Origin: Medicago truncatula
Lineage: Eukaryota; Streptophyta; Magnoliopsida; Fabales; Fabaceae
DNA: 64,000 nucleotides
NCBI RefSeq assembly: GCF_003473485.1
Contig: NC_053045.1
Location: forward strand, 40,962,494 to 41,026,493
Direction: 5' to 3'
A program made the translations under genes and the position numbers. Under the pieces are notes generated by a model, which made no database searches, was not told where the DNA came from, and was given only the letters and a program-made list of their open reading frames with translations. Positions 36,831 through 49,440 of the stretch are shown here, piece by piece. Numbering within the stretch: the stretch's first letter is position 1; each line of letters starts with the position of its first letter.

Positions 36831-38736
36831 AGCATATAGGAAAGTATGCCTTTTCATAGAACTTGTAAAACATATGCACACATAATAGTATTGGAATGTA
36901 TTAATTAATTATATGATAAAATATTCCAACAAACTTTCACTTTCGGCAACATATCTTAATAATTATATCATAATTTTTAGGTGCGCATCTAAATTCTATA
37001 ATATTTAAATTTTACTTTTACATCAATAATGAGAGAATCGCAGTTGTCGCCACTAACGTATAACATGACTAAATTTCGACAATTATCAAGTAGTCTAGTG
37101 GCTGGAGATCACACATTTTAAGCACAAAGAAGTGGGATGTCCGAGGTTCGAACCCCAATCCCTGCATATATTATACATTGTCTCAACCACCTGAGTTAAA
37201 TGCTTTTATGCTCAAAATTAAGTAATATGTGGTATGTCCAATATATTTTACACGTACTTTTGTTCATGTCAAATTAAATAAGTGCTCTTCTCATATCCCA
37301 TATCAACAGTTGCTAAGGCCATTTATTTTTGTCTTTCATACATAGACAACAGTCATTTGTTTTACGATACTTAGATTTAAACATTTCTCATTTAAATTTG
37401 AGTCATGATATCATGGTATCTAGAAGTGATTTAGTTCTCATGCTCCATTTTATCCATTTTTTTTTTATCTTTTCACTTCATGTTCCCATTTCCTCTAATT
37501 CTTAACATTTCTTGCAATATATGCTACAAGTTCCTATGGTTAAAATTATTTTTGGAAATCACTCAAAATCTCCTAGTTGATTCAATTTTATTAATAGGTT
37601 TTGTGATTTGGTTATTAAGTTACTCCAAATTAAACTTACTTTCTTTAAATTTGTTTATTGCTGTTAGACTTTATTAACTAAGGTGTTAATTGATCATAGA
37701 TGATGGTTGAAGTACACATGTAATACAAATAATACTACTTGAAGTAGGTTGTAATTTTATATTATTTTTTTCATTATTGTTTTTTTTATCGTTTGATACA
37801 TATACTATCCCCCTTCGTCAATTGCTTACATTAACAATGTTGGTGCTGAATCATTTGTGTGATCAGTGTATATAGTCTAACAAATGCCATGTATATTTTG
37901 GTGGTGTTTTTGTGTGCTAGGTCGGATTACACACAGTCGAGGGTGAGTATCAATTATTTAAGGTTATCGTATATGTGTTTTTTGCTATCATGTGCTTGTG
38001 CCAGATGTTTGCATATGTTATAAATTTGAGTTTGTGTTTTTACGGTACATTTGTTGTTGTTGTTTTTTTCTTTTCTTCTTACCAACAAAACCACTAACTT
38101 ATATACAAGCTTTTTTGTTTTTAAGAAGATAAAAGTTATACAAGCTTTAGTTGAGAAATATGTAAAAAGTAAAATATAAAAGTATTGTAGCATTATTAAT
38201 TTCTTTATAAATTTATATATAGACATATGTTATTATACACGCATACACTAATTTTTTTATTTTTATAAATCTCACACATACACTATTGTATAATTAATAA
38301 TTATAGTGTCTATTTTTTTTTTATAATTTTTTTAAAGGAAATAAGTATATAATCTTCAAGCTCGATTTAAGAAAAATATTAGGTTTCAAAAAGCAATACA
38401 AAACAATTTACATTTAAATTATTTCAAAAATAGTAGTGACTCAAACCAACAACCGGTTTTTTTCACCACTAGACTAATTCCTAGAAGACACTTTGGTTCT
38501 TTCTCCAATTCCCATTATTTAAATTAAAGAATTTAATACATAATAAATATTAAGTTTCCTAAAAAATTATATTAGTTATTAATTAAATTTAAATAATTTT
38601 GCATCCCTGGTCCAGGGTCTTGAATACGCCGTTGTGTACTACTCAATCTAGGTAGCCATTGAAATGTTGTATGTATTAATTTAGCCAGATTTATTCTCAT
38701 TGTATACAGTGGCAACTTATAGTTACTCAATATTAA
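36831..38736. other. Intergenic, no gene seen
   Basis: AT-rich. About 37085-37170 resembles a SINE (AGTCTAGTGGCTGG box A region, GGTTCGAACCCC box B) without a clear tail. Confidence 0.4.
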
Positions 38737-38968
38737 TTTTTTTTTTATAAGCAAAGAGAGTGAACATGTATCAAGAGACAACATCGACATCCCAACTAGG
38801 TTGGCACCCCGAGAAACCTCCATCATATGCCGTCAAACTCTAAAATTTTATTAAAAAAAGGAGAAAATAATTACAAAGGAGGGGGGACTAGACCAAAACC
38901 CTCCAAAGAGAAAACAGAAAGAAAGAATAAAGAAAACAACAACAAAAAAAAAAACACCATAAAACAGA

Positions 38969-39178
38969 TTATGGAAATCTGTAGTTGGGTAAACCACGTC
39001 CATCCCTAAAGAAATCAACATTTAACTCATTAGGAAGAGAAGACAGCCAAACCGATCCTTGCACTGAATGAACCATGCTAGTTCCGCAATAAAAATTAGA
39101 ATTATGAGACATATATAAATTTTTTATCCGAGTATCAGAATTACTGATACCTCTAAAATTCCAATAGAGAAAATTCAT
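38969..39178 (-). pseudogene. LINE ORF2 stub (start of endonuclease)
   Basis: MNFLYWNFRGISNSDTRIKN is the usual N-terminus of the plant LINE APE-type endonuclease. Its ATG (39178-39176) overlaps the ORF1 stop TGA (39177-39175) as ATGA. The frame is lost after ~55 residues and runs into the 3' UTR. Confidence 0.75.
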
Positions 39179-40957
39179 TGAACAGTTTGATGATTATCAC
39201 CCTGGGCACGGGTTTCAGGGGGCTGCTTTGCCAAGACTTGTTGCAATTTAATTTTTTGTTTCTGCTTCCTTGTAAGGACCGACGTGAAGTCTTCAATAGC
39301 TGACCTTTCATCATATTCACGAACTCTTTGCCATAGATCTAGGTCGTGTTGACTGTTCTTGCTGGGATGTACATGTTGTTGTTGTAAAACGACAACCTCT
39401 TGAGCTTCTGGTATTATCATGCTAGCGCTAGCTTCAAGAGACCTCTCTACAACAACCGGTGACACCAAGGAAGGGCGTGACCCAGAATGAACTTCAGCTT
39501 GCTCAACAATAGTATCTGTCTTGACCTGAGTCGATTCTATAGACACCTCATGCACCTCAATGTGCTCAACAGGGGATGAATGTGGCACACACTCGTAGGA
39601 ACCCTTGGGACTCTCCACCAGCTCCCGTGGGTGTTCCACATCATCAGAAAGCGTAACAGAGACATCATCCACCACAGGGTTCTCCAACACCTCCCGCGAT
39701 GTCATATGCAACTATTCCCCTCTCTCAGAATACACGTCAACGTGCACAACAGAGGAAGCAAATTATAACACTGGCATAGTATGTGGCAACTCCTCAGGAG
39801 AAATTCTATCAAACACATTGTGTAATGGAAAGCTGAAAGAGTTTGACGACAATGGAGGTACAGACACAGGGATGTCCGTCTGAGAAGTAGCCACTGCTGA
39901 AGTAGCAATTGAAACCGACTCCAACTGTGAGGTAGAAGCCGGAATGTCTAGTGGAATCGAAGCCAAAGATGTAGTAGTAGCAGTAGCAGTAACCAGAATT
40001 CTTTGGGTGGTTGTAACTGTTGAAGCAACCGGAACCGGAACCCAAGTGGAAGCACCCACATCATTGTTTTGCCGAGAAGTTTTCGTGGGTGCTGCCTCGG
40101 CAATAATAATTTGTTTCCCTTGAACCGTCTTGTCCTTTGGTGGCTGTGGATGTAACCATCTACAAGTGGAGACATTGTGCCCAATAGCGAAACAGTGATA
40201 ACAAAACAACGGTCTCCTCTCATATTGAACCTCCACTTTGAAAGAAAATCTCTCTCTCTCTCAACAAGAATTTCATCATAAGCTCTCTTAGAAAGATCAA
40301 TGTCGACTAAAATTCTTGCATAGTGACCAAAGGTACAGTTTCGTGTCGGTCCATCTATGTCAATCGGAGTACCAACCGGACTTGCGATTTCCTTCAAGGT
40401 TCTCTCCCGCCAATACTCCTGCGGTAACTCCACCAAGCGAATCCAAAGAGATGCATGTGTCTGTTTCTGAGCCTGATATTTGAAATCTTTAGTCCACTGT
40501 GATAATCTTAACAAACCCGGCTTGAGGTTGACTGTGCATGCTGCCCATATTTTCCTTAGATCATCCGCCGAGTCAAAGTGAAAGTCATAGTAACCTTTGC
40601 CGAGAGGCACCATTTTCCATCTCGCCGATGTTTTCCAAAGCTTTCCGATTTTGGTATTTAGGTCACGTGCAGAATACGGCTTATCCCCTTGTTAAGAGTC
40701 AATCGAGCCCTTAACGCATTCTTGCATTCCTCTACTCCCCTATGGTACTTGTCCTGGCAGATTTTGATGCTCAAAGCATCCCCCTTAATGCATGAAGTAG
40801 GTAGAGGTCTGTCGTCAATCACTTTTGGACTCGCTAGGGCTGCTGCAAATGATTTAGCAGTCGCTGAAATCGGTGGCACCGTTGCTGTAGAAACTGATTG
40901 CAGAACTGTTGAATGTATGGTGTCGGACACACACGGCCATGGGCACGTGTATGCCAT
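39175..40957 (-). pseudogene. LINE ORF1: DUF4283 plus CCHC zinc knuckle, frameshifted
   Basis: From ATG 40957: MAYTCPWPC and an AKSFAAALASPK segment, then frame changes near 40680 into the DUF4283-type block (MVPLGKGYYDFHFDSADDLR, then LWIRLVELPQEYW). A second shift lies in a (GA)n run near 40255. It leads into the zinc knuckle RRPLFCYHCFAIGHNVSTC, then a low-complexity acidic tail to TGA 39177-39175. ORF1 proteins of plant L1 elements bind the element RNA. Two shifts and an in-frame stop between 39763 and 39711 show it is no longer translated whole. Confidence 0.8.
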
Positions 40958-41220
40958 CAGGGGTGCTAGCGCCGCCGATCAAAAACAGTACCGTTCAAAT
41001 TAAGAACAACAGAAATCAATTGAATGAAACTTACACCGAACAACAGCCGATCAGTGGCTAGTGGTCAAAGACACGTGAATTGAGAACACGTGAAAATTGG
41101 ATTAATCAATTGTGAATGGAATTGGTGTTGAAGAAACCAAGTGGATTCAATAGCGACAACCAAAAGCCAGACGTAATTACACAAAAGAAATCAGTTAGAT
41201 ATGGCACATAGAAGCAATCC

Positions 41221-44093
41221 CTCAATATTAAATGAATAAACAAGTATTCCTAAAATTTTCATTTACAATTTATTTCTTCTTTTCCATTTCATTATAGTTG
41301 TTTGTTGAGAAAAAAAATCTCAAATGTTGTAATATTCATGCATATCATTATTTCAAAGAGGAATGCAAGCAACAATGATATTAAATCTCTCTTGACGAGA
41401 GATGAAACCAATAATTAATGTTGGTGGTGTTCCTTGTCTAAGTTCAAAGTATTAACAATTAACAATTGTTCTATAAAAAAAAATGTAATAACTAGTGTAA
41501 TTTATAATTTGTCAATAAAAAAAATAGAACTTTAATACAAGACTTTATGTGATTATTTAAAAAATAAATAGTTATTTGATAGATAATATATACATTTTGT
41601 CAAAAAAGAAAGATAATATATATACATAATACATAATATAATTGTAGTAAGAGTTAAAATTTAAGTCATCACTTTGTATTTGTAGCATGTATAATATCCA
41701 TTCTCACATGACATGTACAACTTCAAGAATCATATTTAATAAATAATGATGAAGATATGTATTATTTGCAAGATTTGTTGGTAGTGTCATGCATGTAGTT
41801 GGTGATATTATTTGTGATTGAAATGTGTGACTCCATGAGTCATATTTAATTCACGAGAATAAGAAAAAAAAATCAATGGTGTATGATTTATCTAACATTC
41901 AAAATCAATTTGTTTAATTTAAAATTCATAATATATTAATTTTGGTTTTATCTTTTCTTTAATTAATATTTGGGACACTTAAATAACTAAATTTAAAAAA
42001 AAAAATCTATACTTTAGAATAAGTTCAAGATTTAATAATGGATTACGAGTATCCAAGTTGATAGGCCACAAGTGCGCAATTTCTACCGCGTAATAAAAAG
42101 TATCGATTCCACGATGATTGGTGTTGATTATTGATCTCTTTCTCTAAATTGATTAGTTAAAAGATTTGATTTTTGAAAGTGGTTTGATTGTTGGTAAAGT
42201 TTATAACTATTGGAAAAACATATTTGGATTGTGTGGTTCCCATCACAAGATATAAATTCCAATCACATGTCCTATATTGCTAAGAAAATCAAAACTTTAA
42301 AGGCGAGGTAAAATAATATAACCCATGACTCCTTTCAGATGTTGCGTATGTGCATTTTGAATCAATGGAACCTCTATTTTCATGACTTGATCCATTGATA
42401 AAATCCATTTACCCTATATCGCCTTGAAGAAATCTAGACTATTTTCATATTTTGAAATCTTTGTTTTTATCTTATAGATTAAACATCAACATTCCACTTT
42501 CATTATGTTGATTGATGTTTAAGATTATGAATTATAGTTGTTCAAATATCCATTCCTACATATTGATATCAAGTTCAACTTAAGTTCTGTCGTTGATATA
42601 ATAGGATTGAATAATCAAAACCATATGATTGTTTCATAACTAAGATCAAACCATCATATCTACCTATCATTGTTAAAGCAATAAAATAAATTAGAAAATA
42701 TAGAAATCATAGCAACATAGAAAGGATTGAGATCATAGAAAGTTTATCATTGTGACTTCTTTTCACAATCCCAAGATAAGGATAGTCTACTCACAAGAGC
42801 TCATCAACATAGTAAAATAAATTACATAAGCAGAAGAAAAAGATTGAAAAACTTAATTTTATCGATTAATAGTAAGGTAAAAGAACAAGAACTAACTATG
42901 AACCTTGGGATAGAATGCTAAAAATATCTAAGACAATTAGTACAATTGATATAATAAGAGTAAAGAAATTTTGGAGGGTCGAGCTTCATTGGTAGAAGAG
43001 TTTTCATTGCAGATCAATGCTTCAAAACCCTTCAAATCATGCGAAGTGTAACCGAAGTTCTCTCAAAGGTAAGGATCAACACTTATGTGTTGTTCATTTC
43101 GACCACCCATAACCGAAGTTCTCTCAAAAAGGTAAGGATCAACTCTTAGCTTTTCATCTTTCAACCCTTTAAAAATTATAATGAATGATACCGACAGTAC
43201 CTAAGTGTCGTAGAGCAATTTTATAATGTAAATCCCGAATCGGTCCGTCACACTACAAGAGGTTATGATTCTCAATACACCGTTCACGACGAATTCTCTC
43301 TTCTCCGCGATTGAAGAGAACTTGAGATATAAAAGTACCGGTTGAGAAAGAACTAAATCAGCCGCCGTTAACTTTTTTATGTCTTTCAGATTGCTGCCAG
43401 AGAACTCTTTCATCGTGGATCCAGATATTCCTAATACCTTTAATCTATATTTTGATAGATCAAACAAGTTGTAGATCCGATTATAATCATGTTTAGTTTT
43501 TTATTTGCTTCTGCTAATCATTTATACTACTTTGTATTGAACATGTCTTGTGAAATTGATCTTTGTGGAAATTAATGTCTACAACACAAAAAAGTATTTC
43601 GAAATTAATTGAGACATAAGATTATTGTGCACGCTCGTCCCCTCCTCATGATCTTCTCGACATGCTAAGGAACGATGCAATGGGAGTTTACTTTCCAACA
43701 GCTTGAGTTTTTCTGTTTGCCTTCCTGCTTTCTTTCTGTTTGTTATTTTTAGCTTTGTAATCAAAAAAGAAAAAAATTGAGACAAGATTTCATATGTTCA
43801 AGTTTCGAAATGTAAAAGTTTTGTTAATAGCTTGTGATTGTGAATGATTTGAGCTAGATCCAAATACAAAGAAAAAGCAGCTACATCAAAATTAAACACT
43901 TCCTAAAATTAAACATTTTTATAAACAAAGTGGCGAGGCAAAGAAATAAACACGTGAATCCAAAATACCACAAATGCATGACCATGGTCACTTATTTTAG
44001 AATGCATATTCAAAGAAAACATTAGTAGATAAACCAAACATCAAACGACAACAAAAACAAGCACAACACTTCTCAATGGGAAAATGGGTTTGG
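41221..44093. other. Intergenic, unclassified repeats
   Basis: 42040-42900 contains stretches (AAGTATCGATTCCACGATG, ATTCCACTTTCATTATGTTG) that resemble non-coding parts of LTR elements; not delimited. A ~60-bp unit with ACCGAAGTTCTCTCAAA and GGTAAGGATCAAC is repeated at 43050-43081 and 43110-43143. A minus-strand 88-codon ORF at 43467-43201 (SKYRLKVLGISGSTMKEF) is not recognised. Confidence 0.35.
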
Positions 44094-44550
44094 CTAAAAT
44101 CCATTTTGTTGACAAACATCTCCCAAAGGAGGTTTGTCATTCCAACCGCCACCACCCATCAAATTCATAAACCAATGTTGCTTTTGTATGACATGACTCC
44201 CTTGAGCATTTTCTTCAATCTTAGCTACTCCAATATTAGTCACCATTTGAATTTGACCTTGAGATTTCTTGGTCAACATTTCAACCCTTCTATTAATCTC
44301 TTTCAAGTATTGATCAATCAACCATACTTATGTTGTCCATAAGTTTACCTGCACTAATATATTGAAACATGAGATGAGTCATTTCCTTTTCTCTATTATC
44401 TTTCCTTTGTTTTGTCAATTGCTCTTTCGCCTTTTGGATTCTTTGTCTTAGAAAACTCTCTTGATTCACCATCTTTTTGCTTTGTTCCAATTCAGGCATT
44501 TTTCTTAACTTGTTAAGGACCCTTTGGACGGCGAGGTTTAGTATGGGAAA
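44094..44550 (-). pseudogene. Type I MADS-box (AGL80-like) C-terminal fragment
   Basis: Minus strand: AVQRVLNKLRKMPELEQSKK, then NQESFLRQRIQKAKEQLTKQ, then MTHLMFQYISAGKLMDNISM. The frame then changes to YLKEINRRVEMLTKK and ends GDVCQQNGF. This is the region after the MADS domain of Mgamma-type proteins. The MADS domain is absent. A short deletion at about 44320 (between MVD and LIDQ) shifts the frame. Not functional. Confidence 0.6.
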
Positions 44551-44751
44551 GGAAATTTGTTTCCCTTTATGGGAAAGTTTATGCAAGACCGTTGATATAT
44601 TAGTTTTTTATCTCAACGATCCAGATTGATTACATGTTATCTCAACAATCTTCTGTATCTGATGATAATGAAGTAACGGGTCCCAGAAATTTCAACCCCA
44701 ATTTGAGTTGATTTTTATTTTCAAATTCCATAATTAATTATAGAGTAAATT

Positions 44752-45498
44752 ATCCTCCTCTCCCCTCAAAGATGATTGAATTACACTTCTCTCCCCTCTT
44801 ATGTTAAAATCTACACTTTACTCCCTTGAAAAGTAAAATTAATACTCCCCTCCCTTATAAGATGTTTGAATTACAACCCCCTCCCTTACTAATTAAATAT
44901 GCATTAGATTTTAATCTATTTTAACATAAATAAATATTTTTATGATATATATTAATTTTGAACCACCATTTAAGAAAAATAAATTCATTTCTTTATAATT
45001 TAAATGCAAATGATAATGAAATTTAAATATTTTGCTATTGATTTTATAATTTAGAGTATAAAATTAACTTTTAAATAACCATGTTTTATTATCTTTAGTA
45101 ATTTTTCACATATTTTAATTTTATTTTGGGTTGTTTCATATTTTATAATTGGGTTTAAAACTACATGTCAATGAAATTGTGAATAAAAAATAGCAAAAAA
45201 ATATGTATTCAAATTTTGATTATATTTAAATAGACCCGCAATACTAGTTTTTTTCGAATTGTGTTAGATTGTTATTTTCTACTAGATTATTAGAAAAAAA
45301 AAATATATTGAGGGAGTAAAGTGTAGATTTTAACATGAGAGGGGAGGGGAATATAATTCAAGCATCTCTTAGGGGAGGGGAGTGAAATTTTTTCTAATAT
45401 GTTTTGAATAAGAGGGGAAGGGAGTGTATATTTTAACATAAGAGGGGAGGGGAGTGTAATTCAAACAACTTTAAGGGGAGGGGAATGTAATTTACTCT
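44752..45498 (+). mobile_element. Long-TIR element family, copy B
   Basis: 747 bp with AGAGTAAATTA at the left and TAATTTACTCT at the right. Taking the ends as GAGTAAATT, flanks TTAATTATA (44744-44752) and TTAATTAAA (45498-45506) form an 8/9 matching 9-bp target duplication. Internal order: CCCTTGAAAAGTAAAATTAA, then TAAGATGTTTGAATTACAA, an AT-rich core, then GAGGGGAGGGGA ends. Confidence 0.85.
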
Positions 45499-45514
45499 TA
45501 ATTAAATGTACTCC

Positions 45515-45548
<34 letters not shown>
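45515..45548. repeat. (ATT)n microsatellite
   Basis: About eleven TTA units directly after copy B. Confidence 0.9.
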
Positions 45549-45579
45549 TGTTATATTATTTATTATTATTAGAGAGATA

Positions 45580-45868
45580 CTCTTTCCGTCCCATAATAAT
45601 TGAGCCATTTGCAAAAAAAAAGTGTCCCAAAATAACTGAGTCATTTCACTTTTCAATACAATATTAATTACATTTTTTTTATAACTCTAATCAATACTAT
45701 CATCACTTCCAATTCAATATATTCCACTTTGTATTTATGATAGTGGAGAATCTACCAATACTTAACAAAAGCACTTAAAACCATTTTTCTCTCTTCTTTG
45801 TTTATACATTTTTCTTAATAGGTGTGAAATGAGCTAATGGCTCAGTTAATTCGGGACGGAGGAGGGAG
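45580..45868. mobile_element. Stowaway MITE, 289 bp
   Basis: Left CTCTTTCCGTCCCATAATAA and right (reverse complement) CTCCCTCCTCCGTCCCGAAT, with TGAGCCATT shared further in. TA on both sides (45578-45579, 45869-45870). Confidence 0.85.
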
Positions 45869-46381
45869 TAACACTTTTCCTTTTTAACCAAAAAAATTAG
45901 AGACATAACACATGGATTACAAGATATGTAGTAAAAATAGAGATAATAAAGTTTCTTTATTTAAAATAACATTGATCGGTGAAAACAAAATATTTAAGCC
46001 AAAATTTACAAAACAGTAAAAACAAAGAGGCAAAAAAGAGGCAATTTTTTTTCTTCAAAAAGTCTGAATCCAACATAAAAAAGGCAAGCCTAAATGAGTG
46101 GCTAATATATTTAATTAATTTTTTATTTTTATAAAATAAAAAAATCTAGAAAAGAAAGAAAAAAGATGAAGTTCTTCAATCTCATCTCAAACCCAGAAAA
46201 AACATTTTTTTCATCACCCTCCTCTTTATCATCTTCATTCACAAAATTAAACCAAAAGTTAAATGTATCCATCTATACTAACCTAAAAGGCTAAAGTCCA
46301 AAACGATGAAGAAAACTTTGAATCAAGAACAAAAATAGTGAAGAAGGGGATGGAGAGAGTTTGGTGTAGAAGAGTAAGAAG
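45869..46381. other. Intergenic, no gene seen
   Basis: AT-rich; no start or upstream exon for the following PPR fragment. Confidence 0.5.
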
Positions 46382-46852
46382 TTGATTTCTATCCAAAAAC
46401 TTAACCCCAATTGTCCAGATGAGGCGGCATTCACAATTGTCCTGACAGCTTGTAGTCATTCAGGGCTCATTGATAAGGGTTGGAAATACTTCAACTCCAT
46501 GGAGGAAAATTATGGCATTAGTCCTACACCTGATCACTTTGCATGTATGGTTGATCTTCTAGGCCGGTCTGGGCAATTAAGGGATGCTTATGAACTTATA
46601 AAATCAATGCATATAGAGCCTAATGCTGGTGCATGGGGTGCACTTATTGGAGCATGTAAACTACAGGGTGATACAGAGTTAGGAGAGATTGTTGCTAATC
46701 GACTTTTTGAACTCGAGCCTCAAAATGCTGCTAATTACGTGCTGCTGTCTAACATCTATGCTGCAGCTGGGCGATGGAAAGATGTTTCCCTTGTGAGAAG
46801 TAAGATGAAGGAAAGAGGAGTGTGCAAGATACCTGGTTGCAGTAAACTTTAG
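46382..46852 (+). pseudogene. PPR protein C-terminal fragment (E domain)
   Basis: About 155 codons in one open frame ending at TAG 46850-46852: FTIVLTACSHSGLIDKGWKY, DHFACMVDLLGRSGQLRDAY, WGALIGACKLQGDTELGE, NYVLLSNIYAAAGRWKDV, then GCSKL. This is the last PPR units and E region of a PLS-type protein. There is no ATG at the N-terminus and no upstream PPR units, so it is a truncated copy, unless an upstream exon was missed. Confidence 0.75.
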
Positions 46853-47510
46853 TACCATGCTGAGTTATTTGTGGTTCCATGTATGAAGTTCAGAATGTAC
46901 AGAACATGGAGATCGGTATGAGTTCTTGTCCAGTTGATCTTGAAGCTCAGCAGTTATTCCATGGTAGGTAAATTGCAAATTAGTTGATGCTATACAAGTT
47001 TATTGCCGTTTTTCACTAACTGTCGCATATAATTTTAACATGAGAGGATCCATTCTCATTGAAGTTAAGTTATGCTTTCTTCTATGTTACTTAGGATTGA
47101 GGTTTTAATTTCATTTATGTCGTTTTTAGGGGTTGAACCTATCCTGCCTTCATAAGATGCCCTGTCATGAATACGTGCTTATGTGGCTAATGTGTATTGG
47201 TTGGGGTAAATTACCCACCATTCTTCCATGGGTACCCTAGTTGTCACTTAAAAATAATATTTCTTAAGTGAAGTTCAAAATAAGTAACTGAAGACCAGTT
47301 TTTTACATGTAACTCTTGCATATCCTAAGCACTCCATACCTTGAACCACACACTGTTTCAAATGTCTTTGCTGATTCTCTACGTTTTTGTGTTTCCTTTT
47401 AAGGTTTTCTTCCACCTCAGTTGGTGGTGTTTTACTGTTGCTTTTATTGCCTTGAGAGAGTCACCGCTATTGCTACAGTTGTTTATGAAGCTTCACTTGT
47501 AGCTAATTAA
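46853..47510. other. Intergenic, possible old 3' UTR
   Basis: No coding homology until the LRR fragment at 47511. Confidence 0.4.
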
Positions 47511-47654
47511 GACAGTGAAGCTAATGCCTTGTTTGGGCAGAAAGCGAGCCTTGACAATCAAATCACAAATTCATTGTCTTCTTGGATTACTGGTACCAAT
47601 CCTTGTACATGGAAAGGATTCAATGTGATTAATCCCCGTCTATCATCACAATAA
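47511..47654 (+). pseudogene. LRR receptor kinase N-terminal fragment
   Basis: DSEANALFGQKASLDNQITN and SLSSWITGTNPCTWKGF, ending at TAA 47652-47654. This is the LRRNT_2 cap that starts many plant LRR receptor kinases. No LRRs follow, so it is a fragment. Confidence 0.7.
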
Positions 47655-48539
47655 AGATCTCAAGTAGCATTGAAGCAGGTTGGCAGGTATTATTTAAATT
47701 TCTATTGTCACCATCTGTTTGAATAATATTTTTCTATGCTTCTTTCTATCATCATCTCCTTCTGATTACCTGTTTGTCTTTTCTGTTTTGGCAGCCCAGA
47801 TTTATATGGTGGCGATAACATCAAACTATTCACTTATTAGACAATGGATTCTCAATTCGATTGCCCCGTTTTGTTCTTTCTTTTAATTCATTATAATAAC
47901 TTGTTTAATTACTTTGATAGATTGATGCATATCAAGCAATGGGATGGTATAACCTCCCTTGCTCTGGCTTTATTCAAATTATCGATATAGGTCTGGGAGC
48001 AAGCATCTTCCCACTTTCTAACCATGCTTCTTCCCAATAGGGAGTATAACTTTAAGCATCCTGGTATGCGAGGTACACATTTTTTATCCTTTTATAATAT
48101 TGTCTTTTGTTGTAAGACATCATGGAAAGAAATTTTGCCCCACACGTAATAAACACTAAAATTGTATCAATGAAATTGTTATGTACAAGCACACACACCA
48201 TTTTTAATTGTAATATTTTGATATTGATTTTATTATTCTGTCTTTTTTATTTTTGCTTCCTTGTTTTTTTTCCTGATTATGATTGAATCATGTTTGCATC
48301 TTTTGATGACTTTTCTATTGTCTCTGTCTGTTGGCAATTCAGTATTTTTGTTCCTTCTATTGTCATGTACTCAAGCACACACACCATTTTTAATTGTTAT
48401 ATTTTTGATTTGAACATATTAATCAGTTCACCTTTATTTGATTTGCAACTGTAGCACCAAGAACATTTTGAGACCCACTCCCTGTAGATGGTTGAAGACT
48501 ATGGAACCCACTTGAAGCCATGACACCACACAGTTAAGC
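47655..48539. other. Intergenic, no gene seen
   Basis: AT-rich. The phrase CAAGCACACACACCATTTTTAA occurs in part twice (48187 and 48373). Confidence 0.4.
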
Positions 48540-49440
48540 TTGTCAAAGAGAAAAGAAGAAACAGAGTTGCAAGGAAGAGGAGTCAAGGGGAAGCCGTCAC
48601 AGGGAGGCTACCACGCACGTAAGGAGGAAAACACCCCTCATGCAATTCATAACATTTTTCCAAAACACGTTATCCTTAACCGCCTTTTCCACAATGATCC
48701 CATCTTTACTCTTTGCAAGTTTACCGGACTTCCACTCTTTCAATGTGAACATAATAATAAGTGCTCTATAATTGTGATGCAAACACTCTAATATCAAGTA
48801 AGATGCTGCAAAACGAGTCATTGCAGGTTAAATCAAATAGTGTCTACAGTAAATTTGTGCAATAAAAGAATATGATCTTCTGTAAATGAATATTGTGATA
48901 TTTTTTATCGCTAGCAATCATATCTTGTGGAAAGAAATCTTCTCAAAATTTTCCAACATTAGGTCGATTCAATGAGCTGCACATGGTGTCCAATACAACT
49001 TCTCCCACTTTTGCATCAACAATTACCCATCAACTTTGTAATTTGCTGCATTGTCCATAAAAATTGGGACAAGTTCTTCAACAACCTTAACAACAATATC
49101 ATCTTAAAAACATTGTCGGCAGTTTTTGCTTATGATAGACGCATCAATAGATTTCTTAAAAATGGCTCGCTTGAGAGTATTCACCAAAAAGTTCAGTATA
49201 GTTCTTTAAGTATTGGTCCAACCGTCGGTCATTATGGTGTATTCTAATTTCTTCTTAACAACCCTATGATCTTACCGATCCTCATTGATTTTACCAACAT
49301 AATAATTCAAATATTTCACTCTAATATCATGATTTGGTGGTGGCTTAAATCCTTGACCATGTTTAGCAACATATTTTACAGTATAACATTGTTGCAAGGC
49401 AGACTTGTTTTTTTTTTTAATCTCTTCTGATTCTTAAAGA
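48540..49440 (-). mobile_element. hAT transposase relic (DUF659 region)
   Basis: Minus strand, from high to low coordinates: KHGQGFKPPPNHDIRVKYL, then MTDGWTNT, then IDASIISKN, IFMDNAANYKVDG, LYWTPCAAH-stop-IDL, then TRFAASYLILECLHHNYRAL and MFTLKEWKSGKLAKSKDG, VFWKNVMNCMRG. These follow the order of hAT-type transposases with DUF659. Several stops and shifts; non-functional. Terminal repeats not found. Confidence 0.8.

Larger units (their letters stand above)
38737..41220 (-). mobile_element. Internally deleted LINE with 11-bp target duplication
   Basis: Bounded by the direct repeat CTCAATATTAA at 38726-38736 and 41221-41231. On the minus strand the element runs from a ~260-bp 5' UTR (41220-40958) through ORF1 to a 70-codon ORF2 stub. 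A 3' UTR follows (CTTTGGAGGGTTTTGG, then CTCCTTTGTAATTATTT) and ends at about 38860-38760 with GATGGAGGTTTCTCGGGG, then GCTTATA and a poly(A) tail (T-run at 38737-38746). Endonuclease, RT and RNase H are absent. The 5' end, 3' tail and target duplication are present. Confidence 0.85.

Noticed and set aside
35195-36860. TATGCC-TTTC at both sides of the LINE relic as target duplication
   Set aside because: Only an approximate match, and no poly(A) lies next to the left copy on the correct strand.
39580-39883. Plus-strand ORFs across the LINE ORF1 region
   Set aside because: They are shadows of the minus-strand ORF1 low-complexity tail.
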